From contig CAJTZD010000013.1 in the NCBI GenBank assembly GCA_910584235.1, positions 25,247-89,246 on the forward strand: DNA of 64,000 bases. Direction: 5' to 3'. A program made the position numbers and the translations under genes. Below are positions 53,755 through 63,000 of the stretch, piece by piece (the first letter of the stretch is position 1; each line of letters begins with the position of its first letter). The notes below the pieces were generated by a model. It was given only the letters and a program-made list of their open reading frames with translations, searched no databases and was not told the DNA's origin. This DNA comes from an uncultured Acetatifactor sp. (GTDB taxonomy: Bacteria > Bacillota > Clostridia > Lachnospirales > Lachnospiraceae).

Positions 53755-55116
53755 CTAATTGCAATACTTCTCCACCAGCCTCCCGGCCTCTTCCTCCAGT
53801 CTGTCGATGTCCCACATAAACTGCAGGATGGTATACCGGTCCCGCAGTTCCTTGCCGTACCGGATGCTGTCGCAGACATACTGCCTGGAAATCCCCACAT
53901 CCGCAGGTACCTTTGCCGCTCCCATTTCCTCCAGCACCCGGGAGATTTCCGCCGCTTTCGGCGCCGTCTTCGCCAGCTCCCTGATCTCCTCCCATCGCTC
54001 CTCCATGACCGACAGCCGTCTCAGAAGACCTTTTACATCGTTTTTCCCGACCTTTCTCTCCAGGGCAATGACTTCCTCCGCGCCCTGGCGGTAGCAGCGG
54101 CGCATTTCTTTCTCCCAGTCCTCCCCGGAAAGTCTATCCGCAATCCTCTCCCGAATGGCTGCGAAATCCGGCTTCTCCATCCCGGCCAATGTATTGTAAA
54201 GCTCCAGCATCAGGACCGTGCCGATGCCCACTTTCGTCCCGTGGAGCACCGCGGGAATGCCGTCAAAGAGGAACTGCATCTCCCAGTAATGGGACTGGTG
54301 GTGCTCCGCGCCGGATGCCGGACGCGAATTTCCCGAAAAATCCATGGCGATGCCGGAGAGCACCAGCGCTTCCGTGAGCACCGAAACCGCCTTGCCGTCA
54401 CGTAAGGCAAGGCCGCCCACGCTCTCCATGGTCCGGTCCACTGCCGTCCGCATAATGTCCGCTATGGTATCGCAGTAGTATTCGCCGTTTACGATGTGGG
54501 AAAGCTTCCAGTCCAGCAGACAGTTATATTTTCCCAGGATATCCGCCGCTCCCGCCGCAAGCATTTTCAGGGGCGCATTCGCCATGATTTCCGGCTCACA
54601 GATCAGCGCCAGAGGCTCCTGTGCGGGATATGTGACTTTCATATTCCGGAAAATCAACGGCGCTACGCCGCTTACGAACCCGTCCATGGAGGGCGCCGTG
54701 GCCACCAGCAGAAAAGGTCTGCCGGTGATATAGCCAAAATACCGTCCCATGTCATTGATGGTACCGGTTCCGATGGAAATAACCACATCCGCGTCCCTGT
54801 CATTGGCCATGGCCACACTGCCAAGGGCATGCTCGTCCGCCGCCAGATCGCCGTTCCCGGGACTCTTCAGGACATGGGAAGTAAACGGGATGCCCGCCCG
54901 GTCAAGTACCTCCTCCACCCTGACGCCTGCGATTTCGTGGGTATGGGTGTCGGAAATCAGATAAGGCCTTGCGCAGCCCAACTGCGCCAAAAGCCCGGGC
55001 AGCTTTTCTATGGCGCCATTTTCAAAAATATAATGGGAAAACAGGGATTTGTGCGTCCGCCCGCACTGACAGTCAAAGCTGCAGTTCAAATACGATTCAA
55101 TGGATGGATTCTGCAT
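53755..55116 (-). CDS. araM: sn-Glycerol-1-phosphate dehydrogenase, AraM type
   Basis: Reduces dihydroxyacetone phosphate to sn-glycerol 1-phosphate, used in Bacillus for PcrB-type ether lipids. The 453 residues are longer than the 394 of Bacillus AraM. The NAD-binding half contains VVISIGTGTINDMGRYFGY and VATAPSMDGFVSGVAPLIF; the metal ligands are expected in the Asp of AAGAADILGKYNCLLDW, the histidines of SGAEHHQSHYWEMQF and the one in VLHGTKVGIGT. About 150 further C-terminal helical residues follow. AAGGAG stands 6 bases before the ATG, and a good promoter lies about 70 bases upstream. No pcrB is nearby. Confidence 0.88.
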   Translation of the reverse strand: MQNPSIESYLNCSFDCQCGRTHKSLFSHYIFENGAIEKLPGLLAQLGCARPYLISDTHTHEIAGVRVEEVLDRAGIPFTSHVLKSPGNGDLAADEHALGSVAMANDRDADVVISIGTGTINDMGRYFGYITGRPFLLVATAPSMDGFVSGVAPLIFRNMKVTYPAQEPLALICEPEIMANAPLKMLAAGAADILGKYNCLLDWKLSHIVNGEYYCDTIADIMRTAVDRTMESVGGLALRDGKAVSVLTEALVLSGIAMDFSGNSRPASGAEHHQSHYWEMQFLFDGIPAVLHGTKVGIGTVLMLELYNTLAGMEKPDFAAIRERIADRLSGEDWEKEMRRCYRQGAEEVIALERKVGKNDVKGLLRRLSVMEERWEEIRELAKTAPKAAEISRVLEEMGAAKVPADVGISRQYVCDSIRYGKELRDRYTILQFMWDIDRLEEEAGRLVEKYCN

Positions 55117-55182
55117 AGCTTTCTCCTTATAATGTGTTTTTTTTGCGTTTATGTCAAATATAATAGGAAAATTTAATGACTT

Positions 55183-55211
55183 ATTTTATCATTTCTATAT
55201 TGTCTTTGCAA
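55183..55211 (-). promoter_or_regulatory. Predicted araM promoter
   Basis: TTGCAA (55211-55206) and TAAAAT (55188-55183), 17 bases apart on the minus strand. Confidence 0.55.
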
Positions 55212-55258
55212 GCCTCTTGCCTTTTTTGTCTTTACATTCCAAAATATCTCAGGCAGCC

Positions 55259-55287
55259 TTGCAGGAAGCCAAAGAGTAGTGTAAACT
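55259..55287 (+). promoter_or_regulatory. Predicted promoter of the two-component operon
   Basis: TTGCAG (55259-55264) and TAAACT (55282-55287), 17 bases apart, about 20 bases before the response-regulator ribosome binding site. Confidence 0.5.
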
Positions 55288-55313
55288 AAAAATCCATGGG
55301 AGGTGAAAATCAT

Positions 55314-55985
55314 ATGTCCTACCGTATTTTAATTGTGGATGACGAGATAGAGGTGGCATCCATGCTCCAGCGTTTCCTGCAGAGGAAATCCTACCTTGCG
55401 GACTATTGCTTAGACAGCGCAGAGGCCATACGCATGGCGGAAAGCCAGCCTGACCTGATCCTGTTGGACATTAATATGCCCCAGCTAGACGGCATCCAGG
55501 TCTGCAGGGCCATCCGGGACAAAGTCTCCTGCCCCATTCTCTTCCTGACCGCCAGAGAACAGGAGGCAGATAAGGTGGAGGGCTTTTCCGCAGGCGGGGA
55601 CGACTACATCGTAAAGCCTTTCTCCCTGCCGGAGCTGAACGCCCGCATTGAGGCCCATCTGCGCCGGGAGCGCCGGGAAAAGCAGCTACAGCGGAAAGTC
55701 TTCGGCGATATGACCATCGATTACTCTGCCAGAGAGATCACTGTCCGCGGGGAACAAATCCGCTTCAACCGCAAAGAATATGAAATCATCCGCCTGCTCT
55801 CCCTCAACCGCGGCCAGACTTTTGAACGGGAAAAGATATACGACCGGGTCTGGGGGCTGGAGGGCAGCGGAGACGACGCTGTAATCATGGAACACATCCG
55901 CAAGATACGTCAGAAATTTGCCGCTGCCGGATGCGGGCCATGCATAGAGACAGTCTGGGGGATTGGATATAAATGGATAGGATAA
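55314..55985 (+). CDS. OmpR-family response regulator
   Basis: 223 residues. The receiver domain has the acidic pair in ILIVDDE (residues 9-10), the phosphorylated Asp at 52 in LILLDINMP and the Lys in YIVKPFSLPEL. The C-terminal winged helix (from about 130) shows INRKEYEIIRLLSLN-like helices and ERIYDRVWGLEG-type recognition-wing order (here FEREKIYDRVWGLE). A Met codon six residues earlier (55296) contains the GGAGG ribosome binding site itself, so the start is the ATG at 55314. The kinase gene overlaps its end by 13 bases. Confidence 0.95.
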   Translation: MSYRILIVDDEIEVASMLQRFLQRKSYLADYCLDSAEAIRMAESQPDLILLDINMPQLDGIQVCRAIRDKVSCPILFLTAREQEADKVEGFSAGGDDYIVKPFSLPELNARIEAHLRRERREKQLQRKVFGDMTIDYSAREITVRGEQIRFNRKEYEIIRLLSLNRGQTFEREKIYDRVWGLEGSGDDAVIMEHIRKIRQKFAAAGCGPCIETVWGIGYKWIG

Positions 55986-57331
55986 GGAAATGGATGCAAC
56001 AGATTCCCATACCCGCCGCTTTCGTCCTCTGCGGCATGGCCGCTTTACTCTGCGCCCTCTCCCTCACCAGGGCCACCATGTGGTTCGCCCAGAAGAACAA
56101 GGGCGAGATCGCCGCAGGCTACGCGGAAGCGGAAGTCACCACGCCATCTATGGAAGCGATTCCGGAACAGGAACAGCAGCCGAATTTTGTCATGCTAGAG
56201 CCGGAACCCGGCCCATCCAGGGAAGCTTTGCCAAAGGAGGAGGCTTCCACCCAAAACGGACAGCAGGAGCAAGAGCAGGAAATTCTCATGTATATAATGC
56301 CTGCCAATATACCGGTGGCGCTGCCCGAGGAAGAGAAGAAAAAGTACGATTTCTATGAAAACCTGGACAATATGGCGGCCATTCTGTGGTATTCCCTCTG
56401 CCTCTGCCTGGCTTCCCTGGTCTTCTACCTATGGAAAATGAAAAAACCTCTCCAGGTTCTGAACCAGGCCGCCCGGAAGATCGCCGAGAATGACTTAAAC
56501 TTCGAAATTGACTATCAAGGCCCGGACGAGCTGGGCAGGCTCTGCCAGGCTTTTGAGTCCATGCGCCGGGAGCTGGCACAGAGCAACAAAAAGATGTGGA
56601 ATTCCATGGAGGAGCGCAAACGCCTGAACGCCGCCTTTGCCCACGACCTGCGTACGCCCCTCACCGTGCTCCAGGGGCACACGGACATCCTCTTCGATGC
56701 CCTAAACGGAAGAGAGCAGGAAGCCGACCCGGAACTCCTTTCCGACCTTTCGGCCATTTCAAACCAGATTACACGCATGAATTCCTATCTGGATACCATG
56801 AGCGCCCTGCGCCGGCTGGAGGATTACGAGCCCTGCCTGCGGGCAGTCCGGGCGGCGGCTCTGGAAGAATTGCTGGAAGACACTGCAGCCTCGCTGTTTC
56901 CCGGCGGGAAAGCGGCCTGCGTTCCCTCTGGCATAAGGACGGCCGTCTCTTTTGAGATGGAATCCCAGGAATTGTGGCTGGACAGGGAAGCATTCTCCCA
57001 GATTTATGAAAACCTGCTCTCCAACGCTGCCCGTTACGCAAGGGAGCGCATTGACATCCGCCTTTACGAAGAGCAGGATTTCCTGGTTCTGGAAGTGGCG
57101 GACGACGGCGCGGGATTTACCCAAAAAGACCTCCAGAGCGCCTTTGCCCCCTATTACAGGGGAGATCGCAGCAAGCCCGCATCCTCTGCCCACTTCGGCC
57201 TGGGGCTGTATATCTGCAGCCTCCTGGCCGGGAAGCTGGGCGGCAAAGTCCAACTGGCCAACGGAGAAAACGGAGGCGCGAAAGTTATGGTGAAACTTTA
57301 TGCCCAAGCCTGCAAAAGGGCTTTGCCGTAA
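55973..57331 (+). CDS. Sensor histidine kinase
   Basis: 452 residues. Two membrane helices (about 11-35 and 136-156) enclose an extracellular domain of roughly 100 residues rich in Glu, Gln and Pro (for example EQEQQPNFVMLEPEPGPS), which is probably unstructured. A HAMP linker (PLQVLNQAARKIAEND) leads to the dimerisation helix with the phospho-accepting His in FAHDLRTPLTVLQGH (near residue 225). The ATPase domain shows YENLLSNAARYA (N box), VADDGAGFTQKDLQ and HFGLGLYICSLLAGKLGG. It overlaps the regulator gene by 13 bases, a translationally coupled pair. The signal may be passed by the lipoprotein made downstream. Confidence 0.93.
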   Translation: MDRIRKWMQQIPIPAAFVLCGMAALLCALSLTRATMWFAQKNKGEIAAGYAEAEVTTPSMEAIPEQEQQPNFVMLEPEPGPSREALPKEEASTQNGQQEQEQEILMYIMPANIPVALPEEEKKKYDFYENLDNMAAILWYSLCLCLASLVFYLWKMKKPLQVLNQAARKIAENDLNFEIDYQGPDELGRLCQAFESMRRELAQSNKKMWNSMEERKRLNAAFAHDLRTPLTVLQGHTDILFDALNGREQEADPELLSDLSAISNQITRMNSYLDTMSALRRLEDYEPCLRAVRAAALEELLEDTAASLFPGGKAACVPSGIRTAVSFEMESQELWLDREAFSQIYENLLSNAARYARERIDIRLYEEQDFLVLEVADDGAGFTQKDLQSAFAPYYRGDRSKPASSAHFGLGLYICSLLAGKLGGKVQLANGENGGAKVMVKLYAQACKRALP

Positions 57332-57357
57332 GCCGTGAGATTTCAGTAATTTAAAAA

Positions 57358-57392
57358 GATTTGAGAAAAATTTGAGATTTCCGTGATAGGAT
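57358..57392 (+). promoter_or_regulatory. Direct repeats and extended -10 before the lipoprotein gene
   Basis: ATTTGAGA is present twice with an 11-base pitch (57359-57366 and 57370-57377), the spacing used by OmpR-family dimers. A TG-A-TAGGAT extended -10 (57384-57392) follows. A third, looser copy (GTGAGATTT) lies near 57335. This suggests that the regulator encoded just upstream controls the lipoprotein gene. Confidence 0.5.
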
Positions 57393-57480
57393 ATCCCCAT
57401 AAGACGGACTGGCAGCAGCTCCACAGGTGCCAAAGAACGCACCGGAGAAAAAAGAGCCAGCTCGCAATGGGGGTATAAGG

Positions 57481-59760
57481 ATGCAGAACAGAGCCAAAAA
57501 CAGATTCAAGAGAAAGAGACCGTTGGCAAGGCAATTACGGATTGGACTGCTTGCCTTTTTCATGCTGCTTTTGACAACGTCCTGTGGCAGGGACCCGGAG
57601 GCTGCTGACAGCAATGTCCAGGTATGGGTGCCGGAATTCCTGCCCCTTGAAATGGAGGCGGACACTTACGGCAGCATGGCATTTTGGGGGAATGCTTTCT
57701 ACTATATCTCCCATGAACGGCAGGGGGACGGCTTCCGCTACAGGCTGAGCGGCTATTCCCTGGCGGACGGCTCTCTGGAAGATGGCTCCTTGGCGGACGG
57801 CTCTCTGGATGACAGTTCCCCGAATGGCGGCTCCCTGGCCGACATTCCTCTGCGCTGGCCGGACGGGCGGGACAGGTTCGTTACCAGCCTCTTTGCCATG
57901 GACGAGGATGGCTGCTTCTATCTCATAGCCTATGTGACGGAAAACGACAGTTCCAGGCTCCATCTGTGCAAATTCGATGCAGAGGGAAAACTGATGTATG
58001 ATGTGGACATCTCCGGGGAGACGGACAGCCCGGAGCTCCTGGCAGTTGACGGTCAGGGGCGCGCATACATAGCGGGCAGAGTTTCCGACAGCCCCTGCAT
58101 CTGGCTGTATACCCCGGAGGGCGCTTACAGGGGCAGCCTTTCTCCTGCTATTTCCAATGGAAGCATCAGCGCCATGGGGCGCGCCGGAAATGGTGCGGTA
58201 TACGCCTGCTGCCGCGGCAACAGTGGCGGCGAAGAAGCTTATGTGCTCACCGAACTCGATTTTGACAAGGGGAAAGCGGGAGATGCCAGTCCTGATTTTC
58301 CAAAGGGAGATAATTCCATTTTGGTTCCCGGCCCGGGAAACAGCCTCCTGTCCTTTGACAGGACTTCCGTCTATGCCTATGATTTGGCGGCCCAGACAAG
58401 CGAAGTCCTGTTCGACTGGCTGGACCAGGATATCAACGGTTCCTATGTGACAGCCGTCCATGTGACGGAAGAAGGCGCAATCCTTGCTGTGGTCAGGGAT
58501 TTTGCAAAGGAAAGCTGCGAACTGGCTTTGCTGAAAAAAGCGGACAGCGCGCAGACAGCGAAAAAAAACACCATTGTCCTGGGCACCCTCTACAGCAATT
58601 CCACCCTGCGAAACGCCGTGATAGCATTTAACCGGGGAAACGACAAGTACCATGTGAAAATCAAAGAGTATTTGGATCCCCAGACCCATGACCAGGCGGA
58701 TGCTGCCGGCCGCATGAATGCCGATATCCTTTCCGACAACTGCCCCGATATCCTTGACCTTGCGGACCTTGACCTGAACGCCCTGGCATCCAAAGGCCTT
58801 TTCGCGGATCTGAATACGTTTCTGGAAAGCAGCAGCCTGTTAGACCGGGGGGACTTCCTGGACAATCTTCTGGATGCCTATACGGTGGACAGCAAATTAA
58901 TTACGATTCCGTCTTGTTTTTCCCTGAAGACCGTGTTCGGATGGCGCGCCGATGTAGGGGAAAGCAGCGGATGGACCCTGGATGAGCTGATAGACTATGC
59001 AGATGCCCATCCGGAAGCGGAACTTTTCGACAATACCTCCAGGAATGAGATCATGCAGTATCTGATGAGTTATAATCAGGATGCCTTTATAGACTGGTCC
59101 TTGGGGGAATGCCGTTTTGAATCCGATGCTTTCATCAGGCTCCTGGAATTTGTATCCCGTTTTCCCGAAGCGGATCAGTCCGGCTCTGAACGCTCCTCCA
59201 CCCCCGTGAGAATCCGGAACGGAGAAGTGCTTCTTTTGACGGAGGACATTTCGGACTTCAATTCCATACAGATGCCCCTGGCAGTCTACGGCAATGAGGG
59301 CACCTGTATCGGTTTTCCCTCTGCCGACGGAAGCGCAGGCTGTATGCTTATCCCTTACAGGGCCTATGCCGTCACCGTGAAGTCAGACCACAAGGAGGGC
59401 GCATGGGCATTTATCGAAAGTATTCTGGCCTCCCAAGAGAGCGGCTCCTCCTTTTTCCCCTCCCGGAAAAGCGTTCTGGCAAAAAAGGCCGCGGATGCCG
59501 TAATGCCGGACTCCTCTGACGCAGGCATGGCAGTCTTCTACTCCGACTGGGAGTATACCTATCATACTCCCACCCGGGAAGAGGTAGATCTGACGCTTGC
59601 CCTGATAGAGACTGCGAAACCGGTATCTCTCACTGACGCCAATGAAGTGATAAGTATCATCAATGAGGAAGCCCAGGGCTATTATCAGGGACAGAAAACG
59701 GCTCCGGAGGCGGCCAAAATCATCCAGAGCCGTGTTTGGATTTATGTAAATGAAGACTAA
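57481..59760 (+). CDS. Solute-binding-type lipoprotein with N-terminal propeller-like region
   Basis: 759 residues starting MQNRAKNRFKRKRPLARQ, then a membrane segment ending LLLTTSCGRD (a slightly relaxed lipobox). Residues 30-360 look like beta-propeller strands (YGSMAFWGNAFYYISHERQG, GCFYLIAYVTENDSSRLHLC, LAVDGQGRAYIAGRVSDSP) and carry a short LADGSL repeat. From about residue 370 an ABC-type solute-binding domain begins (LGTLYSNSTLRNAVIAFNRG, NCPDILDLADLDLNALASKG, GWTLDELIDYADAHP, DHKEGAWAFIESIL). No permease or ATPase genes follow, so it is more likely a sensor partner for the upstream kinase than part of a transporter. GGGGG stands 7 bases before the ATG. Confidence 0.8.
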   Translation: MQNRAKNRFKRKRPLARQLRIGLLAFFMLLLTTSCGRDPEAADSNVQVWVPEFLPLEMEADTYGSMAFWGNAFYYISHERQGDGFRYRLSGYSLADGSLEDGSLADGSLDDSSPNGGSLADIPLRWPDGRDRFVTSLFAMDEDGCFYLIAYVTENDSSRLHLCKFDAEGKLMYDVDISGETDSPELLAVDGQGRAYIAGRVSDSPCIWLYTPEGAYRGSLSPAISNGSISAMGRAGNGAVYACCRGNSGGEEAYVLTELDFDKGKAGDASPDFPKGDNSILVPGPGNSLLSFDRTSVYAYDLAAQTSEVLFDWLDQDINGSYVTAVHVTEEGAILAVVRDFAKESCELALLKKADSAQTAKKNTIVLGTLYSNSTLRNAVIAFNRGNDKYHVKIKEYLDPQTHDQADAAGRMNADILSDNCPDILDLADLDLNALASKGLFADLNTFLESSSLLDRGDFLDNLLDAYTVDSKLITIPSCFSLKTVFGWRADVGESSGWTLDELIDYADAHPEAELFDNTSRNEIMQYLMSYNQDAFIDWSLGECRFESDAFIRLLEFVSRFPEADQSGSERSSTPVRIRNGEVLLLTEDISDFNSIQMPLAVYGNEGTCIGFPSADGSAGCMLIPYRAYAVTVKSDHKEGAWAFIESILASQESGSSFFPSRKSVLAKKAADAVMPDSSDAGMAVFYSDWEYTYHTPTREEVDLTLALIETAKPVSLTDANEVISIINEEAQGYYQGQKTAPEAAKIIQSRVWIYVNED

Positions 59761-59778
59761 CCGCCTACAAGTTCCCCC

Positions 59779-60081
59779 TTACCATTCATACAACGTCCCT
59801 CCTTTTCTCCCGCAGGGCCTGGAGCACCGCCGCCGATGTCCCCAGGCCCAATACGATACCCCCGTCAGGGGCACAGCCCATTTGGTCCGTGTAACTTCAC
59901 CAAAAGCGCACAGCAGAAAGCCACAGAAAGCTGCTGCTCCCACCACTGCCGGGAGAAGCCATGCGATGGCCGTGACATGGTTCTCCAGATAATGGCTCAC
60001 CACATATATCGCCAGGGACAGCCCGATGGAAAAAGCCGCCGCGTAGAGACATATCTGTTTTTTAGTCGGGTCAAATTGCCG
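59779..60081 (-). pseudogene. In-frame membrane-helix region directly after the J-like gene's TAG
   Basis: After the TAG at 60084-60082 the same frame stays open for 100 codons. It begins RQFDPTKKQICLYAAAFSIG and encodes two hydrophobic helices (LYAAAFSIGLSLAIYVV and AIAWLLPAVVGAAAFCGFLL). There is no usable start codon before the first helix; the first GTG (60006-60003) would cut it off. The last 35 codons look out of frame, while another frame reads GLGTSAAVLQALREKRRDVV to a TGA at about 59786. So this is either a lost C-terminal extension of the J-like protein or a decayed small membrane gene. The whole 321-base stretch 59761-60081 holds nothing else recognisable. Confidence 0.45.
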
Positions 60082-63000
60082 CTATGAACGCGGTTCCGCT
60101 GCCTGATCTACAATCTCCACCCGGATACAACGGTTCCGCAGGAGCCCCGCGCCCTCTCCCGGACGCTCCTCCAGGTACCACCGCACTGCATCTTTCAGGG
60201 ACTGGCGTCCGATGTGCACGGCATAGCCCTTTCCCCAGACGAGACATGGAGACTCCAGGGGATACTCCTGTTCTTCCTGTCCTCCCCGCTTTCCCTGCTC
60301 CCCGGCCGGCTTTTCGCTTTCGTCTTCCCCATGAGAATCCTCCCAATAATCCTCCTGGTAATCCCCACGGGGATCCTCCGCCGCAAGCTGCTCCTGCAGC
60401 TCCAGCAGATCCAGGTTCACCTCCTCCACATGGCTCGCGGTGAGGGACAGCACGCTCCCCTCGCTTTCCCTGTTCCCCAGGGCCTGGCTGATGGTCAGGA
60501 CGTTCACCCAGTCCGGCAGGCCTTTCTCCAGGGCGTCATCCAGCCACCGGGCAAAGGTCTCCCACAGCCGGTATCCGCCGAATACAGTGAAGTAGTCCGC
60601 CACTGTGGACCTGTTTTCCTGTACAGATTCCCGGAAATCCGCCTCTGTGTAGCAGTATTCCAATCTGTGGTCAAGCCTGGATACGGTGAGGAGCCCGGCA
60701 TAGGTCTCCACCTCCGTGACACCCTCCAGTTCTGCAGCCAGATAGTCCGCAAGCAGCTTGTCCAGGCTGTCGGCACGGTACATTTTGACGGCTCCATCGG
60801 CGTAGAATGTGCCGCTGTCTCCCTGGTAGACGCACAGGGGGCCGTAATCGGACTGGGTGGAGTATTTGAATCCCCATCCGAAACGCCCTATGTAGCGCTT
60901 CCCCTCCTTGATTTTCGTCCGGGAGACATCCATATGGAAACGCAGAGTTCTCTCGTGTTCTGTGGAATGGACGTCAATGGGGAAGCCGAAAGGGGACAGG
61001 GCAGCGTAGAATACCTTGTCATGGCGGCGTTCTCTGTGCTGTCCATAGCGGAGCACGCAGTAGCCCTCCGGATTTTCCGGGAATCCCATGCTCATTCGGA
61101 TTGTCCGGGCTTTCTGCAGCAAGTCCATGCCCTCCAGGTTCTCTGCGGTCAGGCGCACCGGTTTCGGCTGGCGCAGCAGGTGCAGAACTTGCCGAACTGC
61201 CTTTTCCAATTCTGCATCCGGTTCTGAAATTTGCCCGGCGGGTTCCTCTAAGGGCGGTGTGTCATACCGTCCCGGCATAGCAGCCGGGGACTGGACTGGC
61301 CGTGCGGCCTCCCACAGGGCAGTCTCTTTCCGTGGAAGCTCCTGCCGGCGCAGTTTCATTCCGGGCAGTTCTTCCCGGTATGATGCTTTCCCGCATAATT
61401 TTTTCCAGAATATATCTTTCCAGCCCAATTCTTTCCAGCCGAACTCTGCCCTCCTGAAAATCCTGTCCTCCCAGCCAAACTCCATCTGGCGGTAGATGCG
61501 GATTTCCTCCCCGGACACCACCGCCCGGAAGCAGAACCGTTCCTGTTCCTCATAATAGACAGCTTTTGTGCCGGACGGCAGACGGTCATTGTCCGCTGCC
61601 AGGAGTCTGGCCAGCAGAGGGCAGATTTGGGGATGCAGGGGAAGCTTTTCCAGCCACTCCTGAATCAGCTTTTCGGCCTCTTTTCGCTCCGAAGCCTCAA
61701 TGGCTGTCACCGCCAGCAGGAAGAAGAAATCCTGTATATGGTTTTGGGCCTGCAGATGCTCCATAGCCCACCGGTGGAGCTCATGAAAGGTCAGTACAGG
61801 GGACAGCACCGGCTCTTCCTCTGCAAAGTACAGGCAGTAATGGTAGTGGAACTCCACGCGCAGGGCTCTTTTGTCCGGCAGGGCGCATACCGCGCTCACC
61901 GGGGTATCAATAGACTCTGTCTCCTCGCAGAATCCGGTAAAGGCCTTTTGCCACGCTTTGGAGGGCGCATAGATATGGCGGATATATGCCGGCAGGTAGC
62001 ATTCCCCGTCCGTCTCGTACAGATATCCGTCCTCCCACTCTCCCCGGATTCTGCTGTGGCGGAAGCCGTATCCCCGCATCAGGTAGTATTGCCAGAAATC
62101 CCCATTCTCCTGCAGTCTGTCCATGTCCACGGCGGGAAAGGACAGTTGAAAACGATAGTCAATCTCTCTGCACATCTGCCCCGTAGCCAGGGAGCGCAGG
62201 AGGCTTTCTAAAAATTCCGTGCGCCTGGGCTCCGGGAAGTCCCCCTGCTCCAGATACCGGACCAGCCCCTCTGTCAGGGAGCGGGGCATTACAAGACGCT
62301 TTGCCCCTTTGTAGAGCTTGTCGAACAGCCCTCTGTCCCCCTGCAGCTCTTTCCACTCAGGCATGGCGAACAGAGCCTCCACCCGCTCTCTGATTTCAGG
62401 GGTTTCCTCATAGATGGATTTCTCATAGTTGTTCTGGTTGTCGTTGATAATGCCTGAACAGACGCGGTACACTTTTGTGACCTTTTGTTCCAGCCCGTCC
62501 TGGCCAAAGAGCAGTTCCTCCACCTGGGGGAACTGTCTGAGCACCTGTTCTTTCAAAGCCCCATACAGCCCTCTGGTGCTGCTGCGGTCCAGCTCCCGGA
62601 AAGAAAATTTCTGGTAGAAGAATTTCAATACGCACTCCGGCAGCCTGTCTTCTTTCAGCCACTGGACGTAGAGTTTTACCACGCACTCACTGCGGCTCTC
62701 ATAGTCCCCACTGCCCAGCCGCTTGCCGTTGCGTTCATACAGGTAATGAACCTGTCCCAGCCCCAGGATATGCTGCCAGGTCTCTTTCTCCGCCTCGGTC
62801 AGCTGCCCGCTTCGCCCCATCTCCTTTAAGGAAAGGTAGTCGGAAAAGGCATTGTGGCGCACCTTGTTGGCAGGCTGCTTTAACATCCGCCTGGTCATGG
62901 ATTTCAGGTCGCAGTCCCAGCCCTGGCTGTTGAAAATCTCCGCCACCTGCTTCCTGGCCGGAAAGGTCTGCTCCACTGAGACCTTGTACCATTCCTTTGG

